DNA from: Micromonospora avicenniae
Lineage (GTDB): Bacteria; Actinomycetota; Actinomycetes; Mycobacteriales; Micromonosporaceae
DNA length: 64,000 bases
Assembly (NCBI RefSeq): GCF_900156065.1
Contig: NZ_FTNF01000004.1
Coordinates: 406,356-470,355 of the forward strand
Direction of reading: 5' to 3'
Both the position numbers and the translations under genes were made by a program. This document shows, in pieces, positions 15,812 to 24,756 of this stretch (positions within the stretch are counted from its first letter, which is position 1; each line of letters starts with the position of its first letter). A model generated the notes under the pieces. The model worked only from the letters and a program-made list of their open reading frames with translations. It made no database searches and had not been told where the DNA came from.

Positions 15812-16648
15812 CTAGACACGGGTGTTCGCCCGCAGGAAGGTGAGCAGCAAGGACGTCACCTCGTCGGGGTACTGGACGTGCGGGTAGTGACCCGCGCCCT
15901 CGATCATCTCCAGCCGGCCCAGCCCGGCCGGCAGCGCGGCCACGATCGCCTCACCCTCGGCCCGCGGGTCGGCCCAGTCCGGGTCGAGCGAGCCTTCGAC
16001 GATCAGCACCGGGCAGCGTACGTTCCCCAGTTGCGCTCCGGCGTCGGCGGGCGTCGACTGGCCCATCTTCTGCATCGCCTTCATCCGGCCGGGCTCGCGC
16101 ATCATGGCGTCGATCCGGGCCGTCCGGGCGGTCCAGTCGACCGGCTTCTTGCCGGGGTAGGCGATGTCGAGGTAGCTGCGCCAGAGCGACGCGCTGCCCA
16201 GCAGGCCGGTGCCGAGCAGCCGGAGCATGCCGTTGCGGTAGCGGCCGACCCGCAGGTCACCCAGCTTGATCGACTGCTTGCGGGTGAACGGACCCAGTTC
16301 GACGATGCCGGTGATCAGGTCGGGTGCCTGGGCGGCCGCGATGGTGGCGGCTCCGCCGGAGATCGAGTGGCCGACCAGCACGGCCGGGCCACCGAGGTGC
16401 CGGATCACCGCGAGCAGGTCGCCGGCGATGTCGGTGCGACTGTACGAGGGCCACTGCGCGCTCGACTCGCCGCAACCGCGCAGGTCGACCGCGGCCACCC
16501 GGTAGCCGGCGTCCACCAGGCGTGGCGTGACGAACCGGTACGCCTCGCGGCTGTCACCCATGCCGTGGGCGAGCACGACGAGCGGTCCGGAGGCGCCGGT
16601 CACCTCGTACGCGAGGGTGCCGGAGTCGACGGTCAGGTACTCGGTCAT
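15812..16648 (-). CDS. Alpha/beta hydrolase
   Basis: The 278-residue protein has a classic alpha/beta hydrolase layout: oxyanion region LVVLAHGMGDS at 23-33, nucleophile elbow VGHSISGG with Ser95, an acidic residue in VEGSLDPDWADP and the catalytic His in GAGHYPHVQYP near 255. The substrate is unknown; esterase or epoxide-hydrolase-like roles are possible. A tandem pair of CTAAY-NCG-RTTAG operators lies immediately upstream, implying repressor control, but no repressor gene is adjacent. Confidence 0.85.
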   Translation of the reverse strand: MTEYLTVDSGTLAYEVTGASGPLVVLAHGMGDSREAYRFVTPRLVDAGYRVAAVDLRGCGESSAQWPSYSRTDIAGDLLAVIRHLGGPAVLVGHSISGGAATIAAAQAPDLITGIVELGPFTRKQSIKLGDLRVGRYRNGMLRLLGTGLLGSASLWRSYLDIAYPGKKPVDWTARTARIDAMMREPGRMKAMQKMGQSTPADAGAQLGNVRCPVLIVEGSLDPDWADPRAEGEAIVAALPAGLGRLEMIEGAGHYPHVQYPDEVTSLLLTFLRANTRV

Positions 16649-16661
16649 GGAAAGCCTCCAG

Positions 16662-16710
16662 AGGGCTGGCTAACTCGGTTAGCTAAAAGCTAATACGATT
16701 AGCCAGCCCT
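16662..16710. promoter_or_regulatory. Tandem palindromic operators upstream of the hydrolase gene
   Basis: Two 13-bp palindromes, CTAACTCGGTTAG (16670-16682) and CTAATACGATTAG (16690-16702), lie 20 bases apart centre to centre, two helical turns. They nest inside a perfect 12-bp inverted repeat (AGGGCTGGCTAA at 16662-16673, TTAGCCAGCCCT at 16699-16710). This is the arrangement of a cooperative TetR-type repressor site. Confidence 0.6.
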
Positions 16711-16914
16711 GTCAAAGTGAATCCGGTCGGGTCAGCCGCCCCCGGATCGATGATCGGAGCGTCACGGGCCGTACGGCGCCGCCTGAGCGATGCGTCCGTG
16801 GCCCTGATTCTTCACTCCGATGTCACCGACCGATCTCATGAGTGACGCGTCGGTGTACATGCGCGCGAGTTGGCTGGAACTCGTCGCACTTGTCTCGACC
16901 AGGAGCTGATCCAC

Positions 16915-18369
16915 GTGCCTTCCTCCCGTCGTAGTTTCCTCGCCGGCGGCGCCGCCGCCGGTGTAGGCATCGCCGTCGCCGGCGCCTTCCCCTCCCTCGC
17001 CCAGGCCCACCCGGGCGGGACCCGCCCGCCGGTCGGATCCGGCCGGGTGCCCTTCCCGCCGCTCGTGGACGACCCCGAGGGCATCCTGGCCCTGCCGGAG
17101 GGCTTCAGCTACACGATCGTGACCCGGACCGGTGTCACCCGCCTCGACCGCGGCCAGGGCCTGACCCCGTCCTCGCACGACGGCATGGCCGTCTACGACG
17201 GCGGCCACGGCCGCTACACCCTGATCCAGAACCACGAGATCGACCCGGGCGCCGAGTTCGGCGTACCGCACGTCAAGGGCACGGTCTACGACGCGGGCGC
17301 CGTCGACGCCGGTGGCTGCACCGTGATCAGGACCGACCGTGCGGGCCGGAACCTCGGTGAGTTCGTCGCCCTCTCCGGCACCGTCGCCAACTGCGCCGGC
17401 GGACCGACCCCCTGGGGCACCTGGCTCACCTGCGAGGAGACCGAGGACCGGGCCGGCGACAAGTGGGCGGAGGGCGGCCGGTCCGGCGTCTTCCAGAAGG
17501 ACCACGGCTACGTCTTCGAGGTCCGGGCCGACGGTGGCGCGGACCCGCGGCCGATCAAGTGCCTGGGCCGCTACTCCCACGAGGCCCTGGCGGTCGACAA
17601 GGACCGCACCAGGATCTACCTCTCCGAGGACGCCGACGGACCCAACGGCCTCTTCTACCGCTGGACCGCGCCGCACGGCGTCAAGCTCGGTCCCGGTGTG
17701 CTCACCGGCCTCGCTCCGAACGCCGGCGTCCTCGCCGCGATGCAGATCATCATGGACGACGGATCGGTGCTGCCCGACGTCGCCTACCTGACCTCCGCCC
17801 AGCTGGGCCGCCCGTTCCCCGTGCGGTGGATCGAGGTGCCCGACCGCGACGCGCGGACCACGCCGGTACGCGAGCAGTTCACCGACGGCCAGGTCACTCG
17901 CGGCCGCAAGTTCGAGGGTGTGTGGGGCACCGACGAGGGCGTCTACGTGGTCAACTCCTACGCCTGGGACGAGGGTGACCTCCCGGCCGACGCCGCCCCG
18001 CACGACGGCATGGTCTGGTTCTACGACTACCGGGCCCAGACCATCCAGCTGGTGACGTACTTCCCGCACCAGACCCAGTCCGAGGAGGGTACGCCGGTCA
18101 AGTACAACGACCTCACCTTCGACGGCCCGGACAACGTGACCGTCACCCCGTGGGGAAGCCTCGTACTCGCCGAGGACGGCACGGGCGCCTCCCACGTGCT
18201 CAGCGCGACCCCGGGCGGCCCCACGTACGCGATCGCCCGTAACCAGCTCAACGACTCGGAGTTCTGCGGGCCGGCCTTCAGCGCCGACGGCAAGGTGCTC
18301 TTCGTCAACATGCAGGACCCCGGCCTCACCCTGGCCATCACCGGCCCGTGGGAGAAGTACCTGGGCTGA
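16915..18369 (+). CDS. PhoX-family (DUF839) secreted phosphatase-like protein
   Basis: The GTG at 16915 gives 484 residues and places a Tat signal at the N-terminus: SSRRSFLAGGAAAG followed by a hydrophobic stretch and an A-X-A region near residue 32. The body matches PhoX/DUF839 proteins: HDGMAVYDGGHGRYTLIQNHE, ANCAGGPTPWGTWLTCEET with the conserved Cys-Glu-Glu-Thr, YSHEALAVD, and a C-terminal NLTFDGPDN-like part. PhoX enzymes are beta-propeller metal-dependent phosphatases exported folded. It appears monocistronic and is followed by a terminator hairpin. The exact phosphoester is unknown. Confidence 0.85.
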   Translation: MPSSRRSFLAGGAAAGVGIAVAGAFPSLAQAHPGGTRPPVGSGRVPFPPLVDDPEGILALPEGFSYTIVTRTGVTRLDRGQGLTPSSHDGMAVYDGGHGRYTLIQNHEIDPGAEFGVPHVKGTVYDAGAVDAGGCTVIRTDRAGRNLGEFVALSGTVANCAGGPTPWGTWLTCEETEDRAGDKWAEGGRSGVFQKDHGYVFEVRADGGADPRPIKCLGRYSHEALAVDKDRTRIYLSEDADGPNGLFYRWTAPHGVKLGPGVLTGLAPNAGVLAAMQIIMDDGSVLPDVAYLTSAQLGRPFPVRWIEVPDRDARTTPVREQFTDGQVTRGRKFEGVWGTDEGVYVVNSYAWDEGDLPADAAPHDGMVWFYDYRAQTIQLVTYFPHQTQSEEGTPVKYNDLTFDGPDNVTVTPWGSLVLAEDGTGASHVLSATPGGPTYAIARNQLNDSEFCGPAFSADGKVLFVNMQDPGLTLAITGPWEKYLG

Positions 18370-18385
18370 CCGAGCCGCACCGGCC

Positions 18386-18418
18386 GGTGGGGGTCGGGCC
18401 GTCCGCCTGACCCCCACC
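18386..18418 (+). terminator. Terminator hairpin after the PhoX-like gene
   Basis: GGTGGGGGTC (18386-18395) pairs perfectly with GACCCCCACC (18409-18418) 17 bases after the stop codon. There is no T tract, as is common in high-GC actinobacteria. Confidence 0.55.
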
Positions 18419-18529
18419 GCCGAGCACCGCCAGTCGGCCCGGGGCCACGAACAGGTTGGTCCCGTAGGGCCGTCACAAACAGGGCGACCGTCCGGTCTCT
18501 GTTCATGAACAGCCCGGATGGAGGAATAC

Positions 18530-18991
18530 ATGAGCGCCGAGCACGCACACCTGCCCCCAGGCGTCGAGGTGATCGCGACCCTGCCGGAGGCGCCGGCCCG
18601 GATCCCGGCCGGCGCCGAGGCCAGAACCATCCGGGTCACCCTGCCGCCCGGCGATCCCGGCGCGCCGCCGCACCGGCACCCCGGGCCACTCTTCGGCTAC
18701 GTCACGCAGGGCGAGATCCTCTTCGAGCTGGAAGGGCAGCCGCCCCGGGTACTCAAGGCCGGTGACGCCCTCTTCGAGCCCGGCGGCGACGTGATCCACT
18801 ACCAGGGCGGCAACAATCTTCCGGACGCGCAGTCCCAGCTGGTGGTGACCATGTTCGCGCCGCCCGGCAGCCCGGTACTCACCGTGGTCAGCGCGGAGGA
18901 ACTGGCCGAACGACGACACCTACGGGTCCCCCAGCCAGGACGGCCCGATCCGGTCAGGAATCGAGAAGCACCGGGGAGCCGTCGGGCCTAG
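18530..18991 (+). CDS. Cupin-domain protein
   Basis: The ATG at 18530, preceded by GGAGG with a five-base gap, gives 153 residues. A single cupin barrel is visible: motif 1 as PHRHPGPLFGYVTQGEILFELEG (His residues likely bind metal) and motif 2 as LKAGDALFEPGGDVIHYQGG. Single-domain cupins of this kind act as sensors or small oxygenases; no substrate can be named. It is flanked by unrelated genes and appears independent. Confidence 0.8.
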   Translation: MSAEHAHLPPGVEVIATLPEAPARIPAGAEARTIRVTLPPGDPGAPPHRHPGPLFGYVTQGEILFELEGQPPRVLKAGDALFEPGGDVIHYQGGNNLPDAQSQLVVTMFAPPGSPVLTVVSAEELAERRHLRVPQPGRPDPVRNREAPGSRRA

Positions 18992-19048
18992 CCTTCCTAT
19001 TCAGACGGCCGGCATGTCGCCGAGCCCGAGGACCGAAAGGCAGCGCGA

Positions 19049-19498
19049 ATGCCCGCGACGACTTCCACGACCGACTCCGGATTCAGCGCCGACGAGCGTG
19101 CCGCCATGAAGGAACGTGCCGCCGAGCTGCGCGCCCAGGGCAAGAAGGGCGCCAAGAAGGCCGACGAGCTGCAAGCCGCTCTCGACAGCATCGCGAAGAT
19201 GGCGCCGGAGGATCGTGCGCTCGCCGAGCGGGTGCACTCGACGGTGACCACGGCCGCTCCGCAGCTGTCGCCGAAGACCTGGTACGGGATGCCCGCCTAC
19301 GCGAACGCGGACGGCAAGATCATCGTTGCCTTCAAGAACTCGGGGAAGTTCAACACCCGCTACTCGACGCTCGAGTTCCAGGACGCGGCCAAGCTCGACG
19401 ACGGGGACCTGTGGCCGGTGTCGTACGCGCTCCAGAGCTGGAGCCCGGCGGTCGAGAAGAAGATCGCGGAGTTGGTGGCGGCCGCCGTCGCCCCGTGA
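19049..19498 (+). CDS. DUF1801 (YdhG-like) protein
   Basis: This 149-residue protein starts at an ATG. A charged N-terminal helix rich in Ala, Glu and Lys (ADERAAMKERAAELRAQGKK) is followed by the DUF1801 core: LSPKTWYGMPAYANADGKI, then FNTRYSTLEF and LWPVSYALQSWSP. DUF1801 resembles the frataxin-like iron-chaperone fold of YdhG; biological roles are uncertain. A perfect bidirectional terminator separates it from the convergent GH36 gene. Confidence 0.75.
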   Translation: MPATTSTTDSGFSADERAAMKERAAELRAQGKKGAKKADELQAALDSIAKMAPEDRALAERVHSTVTTAAPQLSPKTWYGMPAYANADGKIIVAFKNSGKFNTRYSTLEFQDAAKLDDGDLWPVSYALQSWSPAVEKKIAELVAAAVAP

Positions 19499-19513
19499 CG
19501 AGCAACGGCGGAC

Positions 19514-19546
19514 GGCGTGGAGATCGCCTGCGGCGATCTCCACGCC
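19514..19546. terminator. Bidirectional terminator between convergent genes
   Basis: A perfect 15-bp stem (GGCGTGGAGATCGCC / GGCGATCTCCACGCC) with a 3-base loop lies in the 58 bases between two convergent stops (19498 and 19557), so it can serve both strands. Confidence 0.75.
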
Positions 19547-19556
19547 GACGGATAGC

Positions 19557-21629
19557 TCAGCCGATGGGTTCGGCGACGACCAGCTGGAACTTCTCGAAGG
19601 TCAGCTTGATCGTGTTGTGCTTGGCGTCGACCGTACCGAGGGAGACGCCGTTGAACGGGTCGGTCAGGCGGTAGCGGCCCCGGCCCAGACCACGCAACTC
19701 CACCGCGCCATTCCACTGGTCGGCGTAGAAGGCGTAGTGCAGGGTCTTCTCCTTGGCCACGACGTGCGCCTCGGGCTTGTCGAAACCGATGTCGTACAGC
19801 TCGCCCCGGTACTCACCGGTGGGCAGCATGTTCTCGCTGTACAGGCTCACCCACTTGCGCCAGAGCGCCTCCTTCTCCGGGGTGAGCACGTTCTCGTCGT
19901 CCGGGCCCGCCGGGTAGGTGAACTTGGTCGACAGGACGGCGCCGACGCCGTAGCTGGACGCGAAGTCGTTGCCGTTGTCGCTCAGCTCGACGTGGTCGCC
20001 GGCGTAGCTGGCACCCTGTCCCATCAGCGCCTTCATCGTCTTGCCCTTCGTCCGGACCTGGTAGGACGAGGTCGGGTCCGAGCCCGGGTACTGGTCGATG
20101 TAGGGCAGGTTGTGGAAGGCGAAGGCGGTGCCGCAGGGACAGAGTTCGATGACCGCGTCGCGGTTCTCCTCGTGCGCGGCCTCGTGGACGGCGCGCCAGA
20201 ACTGCGCGAGGCCCTCGGTCGACTCCTCGGGGCGGGCGTGCCCGTGCGCCGGGTTGTAACAGGGCGTGACCCCGTTGAGGTGCTGGCCGTCGATCTTGAG
20301 CCCCTCGTAACCCCAGTCACCGATGAACTTCTTCACCTGAGCGACGAAGTAGTCCACGGTGGGCTGGTACGCCGGACAGAGGGTGTAGGCGTCCCACCAG
20401 GTCACCTCCTGCTTGTTGCCGTCGCGGTCGAGCAGCAGCATGTCGGGGCGGGACTTGAACAGGTTGCTCTCGGGGTCGGCCGCGAGGGGGGCCCACCACA
20501 GACGCGGCCGCAGGCCGGCGTCCCGGATCTGCTTGGTGAAGGCGCGCATGTCCGCTTCGCCCCGGGGGAACTTCTGCGGGTTGAGGTCCCAGTCGCCCTC
20601 GTTGGTCTGCCAGCCGTCGTCGAGCACCGCCCACTTGAGGCCGACCTCACGCACCTTGGGAAGCGTTCCGATGACCTGCTCGACGGTGAAGTCCCGCTCG
20701 TAACCCCAGGCGCACCAGATGGGCTCGAGGGCCGGCTTCGGCGTCTTGGGGGCGCGCAGGCCGAGGTCGCTCATGTAGTCGCGGTAACGCTGGAGCGGCA
20801 CGAAGTAGTCACCCGAGTGGGCGGTCAGGAACGTGGTCTCGGTGGTCAGCCGCTGGCCCGGCTTCAGGGTACGGACGGTGTCGCCCTCGACGGCGATGCT
20901 CGCCCCGACGGCCGTTTTGCGAACCGGCAGCCGCAGGATCTTCGCCACGGGTTCGACGTGCCCGACGGAGATGCCCCCGCCCGAACGCCAGACGGACGCC
21001 ATAGGCGTGCCGCCTCCGTAGTCGGAGGAGTCCATCCCCAGCGAGTTCTTCTGCTCGAACCCGTCCGTCACCGGCTGCACCCAGTCGCGGCGGTCCTCGT
21101 GGGTGGTGCCGGAGAAGGTGTAGAAGCCGCCCGGCTTCGCCAGGATCTCGTGGGCGCCGCTGCGCCACCCGGTGACCTTCAGCGCGGCCCCGGACCTGTT
21201 GGTGTAGGTCACCCGCATCACGATCATGCCGGTCAGGCGCTGGAAGGAGGTCAGCTCCACCGTCTTCCGTACGCCGCTGCGGGAGTCGCCCTGGATGGTC
21301 ACCTGGACGCCCGCGCCGTGTCGGTGATGGCTGGTCTTACGGGTCTCGTGTCCGCGGTAGGTGAAGTCGTCGATCGTCGTGTCGCCCAGCAGCAAGACTT
21401 CGCTGGCGTCGAAGCGCGTGACGTCGACGTCCTTCAGGGCCACCCGGCTGTGCAGCTTGTCGTCGAACTCGACGGTGATGGAGGTGTCGCCGACGCCGAC
21501 GACGTTCGGACCACGGTTCGGCGTGGCTGCTGCGGGGGTGGCGCCCACACCCGTCACGGCAGGGAGGGCGGTCAGGCCGGCACCCCCCAGTGCCACCTTC
21601 AACATGGTCCGCCGCTTCATGTTGCTCAT
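19557..21629 (-). CDS. Secreted GH36-type alpha-galactosidase/alpha-N-acetylgalactosaminidase-like enzyme
   Basis: The ATG at 21629 follows GAAGGGAG. A Tat signal is visible (KRRTMLKVALGGAG, cleavage near residue 35). An N-terminal beta-rich domain spans about 40-310, then a (beta/alpha)8 barrel starting at IWCAWGYERDFT, with WAVLDDGWQ and the probable nucleophile Asp in GLKIDGQHL near residue 447, and a C-terminal beta domain to 690. This order matches GH36 enzymes, which remove alpha-linked galactose or GalNAc. The neighbouring amino-sugar operon favours GalNAc, by inference. It is divergent from the GntR regulator. Confidence 0.8.
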   Translation of the reverse strand: MSNMKRRTMLKVALGGAGLTALPAVTGVGATPAAATPNRGPNVVGVGDTSITVEFDDKLHSRVALKDVDVTRFDASEVLLLGDTTIDDFTYRGHETRKTSHHRHGAGVQVTIQGDSRSGVRKTVELTSFQRLTGMIVMRVTYTNRSGAALKVTGWRSGAHEILAKPGGFYTFSGTTHEDRRDWVQPVTDGFEQKNSLGMDSSDYGGGTPMASVWRSGGGISVGHVEPVAKILRLPVRKTAVGASIAVEGDTVRTLKPGQRLTTETTFLTAHSGDYFVPLQRYRDYMSDLGLRAPKTPKPALEPIWCAWGYERDFTVEQVIGTLPKVREVGLKWAVLDDGWQTNEGDWDLNPQKFPRGEADMRAFTKQIRDAGLRPRLWWAPLAADPESNLFKSRPDMLLLDRDGNKQEVTWWDAYTLCPAYQPTVDYFVAQVKKFIGDWGYEGLKIDGQHLNGVTPCYNPAHGHARPEESTEGLAQFWRAVHEAAHEENRDAVIELCPCGTAFAFHNLPYIDQYPGSDPTSSYQVRTKGKTMKALMGQGASYAGDHVELSDNGNDFASSYGVGAVLSTKFTYPAGPDDENVLTPEKEALWRKWVSLYSENMLPTGEYRGELYDIGFDKPEAHVVAKEKTLHYAFYADQWNGAVELRGLGRGRYRLTDPFNGVSLGTVDAKHNTIKLTFEKFQLVVAEPIG

Positions 21630-22011
21630 GTCAGACTCCCTTCGGGCTCGTCACGCAGCTCTACGACCGGGTCGCGCCGGTCGCTTTCGCTGTGGAACAT
21701 CAAGATCGGGTGCACCTCGAACGTGCCGATCCGTACTGCCGGGTCGAGGACAGGGCCACGCAGGGCCGACGGCTGCCGATGCGGCCGGCCGCGAGTGCTG
21801 GTCGACCTGGTTCGACATCGCTTCCATCAAGAGCGAGACGGGATCGGCCAAGGACTGCGACGAGCCCGCCTCGTTCACCACCGAAGTCACGAAGCAGACC
21901 AGAGGGATACCAAATGCGGGTCCGCGCCACCGGTGGCGACGAGGCCGAGCAGAAGCTCACGCATATGGCGTTCCCCATTCAGCGTCGGATGGTCTGCCCG
22001 ACGAACGTAAG

Positions 22012-22146
22012 TGGTATATTCTTGGCTTGTCAATGGCCGGTTCCCGGTAGTTTTTGGTTCGTTCACTGCGGCTCGGAGCGGGGCGGCGCACCGGACCTGG
22101 GTGTCCGGCTCAAGAGATCGATCGCACTGGTATGGTTGGCTGGTAT
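22012..22146. promoter_or_regulatory. TGGTAT half-sites upstream of the GntR regulator
   Basis: TGGTAT occurs at 22012-22017 and twice 13 bases apart at 22128-22133 and 22141-22146, the last overlapping the GntR start codon. The complement ATACCA recurs before the operon near 23.4 kb. The gap 21630-22144 holds no convincing gene. Probable binding sites for the encoded GntR protein. Confidence 0.45.
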
Positions 22147-22930
22147 GACTGTTGCGAGGACGCGGATGCCCCGTGGCCTGTTCGCCGACGACGCGCTTCC
22201 CCTCTACGAGCGAACCGCCAAGCAGCTGCTCGACGACCTGCGCGCCACCGCCGCCCACCCAGGTGACCGGCTACCCTCCGAGCGAGCGCTGGCGGCTCGA
22301 TACGCCGTCTCCCGCGTGACACTGCGAGCCGCCCTCGCTGATCTGGAGTCGCGCGGCATCGTGCGTCCGTCGTCGACACGCGGATGGTTCGTCGCCGATC
22401 TCGACCAACTCCCCGGTCCGGCGGCCGCCACCGAGGCAACCCCCCAAGTGCAGGGCCTCGCCGACTTCGCCCGCGTCAACGGCCTCACGCCGAGCAGCCG
22501 GGTCCTCTCCGCCACGGTTCGCCCGGCGACGGTGTCCGAGGCCGAAGACCTCCGCATCGCACCCGGCGCCGACCTCTTCGAACTCCACCGGCTCCGCTTC
22601 CTCGACGGCCTGCTGGTCGTACTCGAGCACAATCGGCTCCCGCTGACGGCCTGCCCGGCCCTGGCCGAGACCGACTTCAACACCGCCTCGCTCTACGCCA
22701 CCCTCCGCGCGGCGGACCCGCCGCAGACGCCGCGCGTCGCCGACTACTCGTGCGAAGCCCGGCACCCGACGCCTCGAGAGATGGAGCTCTTCGAGATCGG
22801 CGACACCATGCCGATGCTCGTGGCGACCACGCTGACCTTCAATCAGGCGGGCCGCCCGATCGAGCTGACCGTCCAGGTCTACCGCGGCGACCGCTACCGC
22901 TTCCGGGCCTCCATCACCAATCCCGCCTGA
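22145..22930 (+). CDS. GntR family regulator, HutC/UTRA type
   Basis: The ATG at 22145 gives 261 residues. An N-terminal winged helix covers about 15-80 (YERTAKQLLDDLRA, GDRLPSERALAARYAVSRVT, LRAALADLESRGIV), and a UTRA ligand-binding domain follows from about 100 (GLTPSSRVLSATVRPATVSE, LRFLDGLLVVLEHNRLP, to IELTVQVYRGDRYRF). HutC-type regulators bind phosphorylated sugars or histidine-like ligands; near amino-sugar genes they often sense a hexosamine phosphate. It likely controls the operon starting at 23455 and perhaps the divergent GH36 gene. Confidence 0.88.
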   Translation: MTVARTRMPRGLFADDALPLYERTAKQLLDDLRATAAHPGDRLPSERALAARYAVSRVTLRAALADLESRGIVRPSSTRGWFVADLDQLPGPAAATEATPQVQGLADFARVNGLTPSSRVLSATVRPATVSEAEDLRIAPGADLFELHRLRFLDGLLVVLEHNRLPLTACPALAETDFNTASLYATLRAADPPQTPRVADYSCEARHPTPREMELFEIGDTMPMLVATTLTFNQAGRPIELTVQVYRGDRYRFRASITNPA

Positions 22931-23168
22931 TCGACCTCGTCCTCGGCACCGCTCAGGGTCGGGGCACACGACTTCCTTGACATCGGGGTGTCCAGGTCGA
23001 CGGATGCCCCGACCTGTTGTCGAGTTGATCTCGCGCCGTCGGCGCCTCAGCCGCCGGCGGGGCGCGATGGATCGCCCGGGCGGCGGGCATGCCCCGCGTC
23101 GGTGCTGCCGCCACTCTCGTCGAGGCCCGGTAGGGGCCGGCGGCGACTCGCTCTTCTCCGCACCACAA

Positions 23169-23212
23169 CCAGCCCGTTGAGGTAGCCGCGACCACGCCCA
23201 GCCCGTTGAGGT
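23169..23212. repeat. 15-bp direct repeat in the GntR-operon gap
   Basis: CCAGCCCGTTGAGGT occurs at 23169-23183 and 23198-23212. The gap 22931-23454 otherwise holds no convincing gene. Meaning unknown. Confidence 0.5.
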
Positions 23213-23368
23213 CGCGCGCATGGGCGCCTCGAACCCCTCCGGCGTCGGCGTCGTGGCCGCCACCGCCCCCGGGCCGGACCGGCCGCGCCGGTGCCGAGGA
23301 TCTGGACCTCCACTGTCGAGCGGGGCCACCGCCTGGCCGCTGACCGACCCTGAAGCAGACCAAATTAC

Positions 23369-23422
23369 ATACCAATTAGACAGTAGCCTGGCCAAGGGGA
23401 ATACCAGTAGGGTCCATTACCA
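23369..23422. promoter_or_regulatory. ATACCA sites upstream of the amino-sugar operon
   Basis: ATACCA occurs at 23369-23374 and 23401-23406 and TTACCA at 23417-23422, inside a short AT-rich stretch 30-90 bases before the first operon gene. These are the complement of the TGGTAT sites at the regulator gene. Confidence 0.45.
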
Positions 23423-23454
23423 GCTTCGCAACGGCGAGGAGGAGGAACCGCCCC

Positions 23455-24756
23455 GTGAGTAACCCGCTCGACACCGTCATCGCCCTACACAAACGGGGAA
23501 GATCGGTCGGCATCACATCGATCTGCTCCGCCCATCCCCTGGTCCTGCAGGCCGCGATGGTCCAGGCCCGGGAAGACGGCGACCTGGTGTTGATCGAGGC
23601 GACCTCGAACCAGGTCGACCAGGACGGTGGCTACACCGGTATGCGACCGGCGGACTTCCGCGACCTGGTGCACGAGGCCGCCGACCGGGCCGGTCTCCCC
23701 CGCGAGCGGGTAGTGCTCGGCGGCGACCACCTGGGGCCGAACCGGTGGCGCTCGCTGCCGGCGGAGGAGGCCATGGCGCGCGTCGATGTGCTCGTGGCGG
23801 CGTACGTCGAGGCCGGCTTCACCAAGATCCACCTTGACTGCAGCTACCCCTGCGCGGACGACCGGACCCCGTTGACCGACGAGGTGATGGCCGCCCGCGC
23901 CGCCCGCATGCTCGCCGTCGCCGAGCGGACCGCCGCCGCGATGGGGCGGGCCGGGGAGCTCCGGTACGTCATCGGCACCGAGGTCCCGGTCCCCGGCGGC
24001 GCCGAGGAGACGATCGAGCAGCTGCGGCCCACCACCGCCGACTCGGCCCGCCGCACTCTGGACCAGCACCGCAGGGCCTTCGCCGAACGGGGCCTCGACC
24101 ACGTGTGGCCGCAGGTGATGGCCCTGGTCGTCCAGCCCGGCGTCGAGTTCGACCACCTCCGGGTCGTCGACTACGACCGGGAGCGCAGCAAGGAACTCCA
24201 GCAGGTCCTGGACGACGAGCCGACGATGGTCTTCGAGGCCCACTCCACCGACTACCAGACCGTCCCGCGACTCGTCGCTCTGGTCGAGGATCACTGGGCC
24301 GTGCTCAAGGTCGGGCCCGGTCTGACCTTCGCGTTGCGGGAGGCCCTCTTCGCGCTGGCCGCGATCGAGACCGAACTCGTTCCCGAGCCCGACCGCTCGC
24401 GCCTGCCCGAGGTGGTCGAGCAGCGGATGCTCGCCGAGCCCGGGCACTGGGCGAAGTACTACACCGGTGCCGACGCCGAGCAGCGCCTGGCCCGGCGGTA
24501 CAGCTACAGCGACCGGATGCGCTACTACTGGCCGGACCCGCAGATCCAGGCCGCCGAGCGGCGGCTGCTCGAGAACCTGGCCGAGCGGGACATCCCGCTG
24601 CCGCTGCTCAGCCAGTACCTGCCCGACCAGTACCAGCGGGTCCGCGCCGGCGTCCTCGACAACCATCCGGTCGAGCTCGTCCTCGACCGCGTCCGCGACG
24701 TCCTGCGCGGCTACCGCCGCGCGGCCGTCCCGTCCGAACGGGGGCGGGCCGCATGA
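23455..24756 (+). CDS. Tagatose-bisphosphate aldolase non-catalytic subunit (GatZ/KbaZ-like)
   Basis: The GTG at 23455 gives 433 residues, the length of GatZ/KbaZ. Family-typical stretches include VGITSICSAHPLVLQAAMVQ, LIEATSNQVDQDGGYTGMRP, VVLGGDHLGPNRW, and HLDCSYPCADD near residue 125. In enterobacteria GatZ/KbaZ helps the GatY/KbaY aldolase cleave tagatose 1,6-bisphosphate in galactitol or N-acetylgalactosamine breakdown. No GatY/KbaY is encoded here, so this protein may act alone or with a distant subunit. First gene of the operon; it overlaps AgaS by four bases. Confidence 0.85.
   Translation: MSNPLDTVIALHKRGRSVGITSICSAHPLVLQAAMVQAREDGDLVLIEATSNQVDQDGGYTGMRPADFRDLVHEAADRAGLPRERVVLGGDHLGPNRWRSLPAEEAMARVDVLVAAYVEAGFTKIHLDCSYPCADDRTPLTDEVMAARAARMLAVAERTAAAMGRAGELRYVIGTEVPVPGGAEETIEQLRPTTADSARRTLDQHRRAFAERGLDHVWPQVMALVVQPGVEFDHLRVVDYDRERSKELQQVLDDEPTMVFEAHSTDYQTVPRLVALVEDHWAVLKVGPGLTFALREALFALAAIETELVPEPDRSRLPEVVEQRMLAEPGHWAKYYTGADAEQRLARRYSYSDRMRYYWPDPQIQAAERRLLENLAERDIPLPLLSQYLPDQYQRVRAGVLDNHPVELVLDRVRDVLRGYRRAAVPSERGRAA

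Noticed and set aside
19326..22010. A 894-codon open frame on the plus strand opposite the GH36 gene
   Set aside because: It is antisense to a convincing GH36 gene with Tat signal and catalytic barrel, and its translation has no family-like features; high-GC DNA makes such long antisense frames common.
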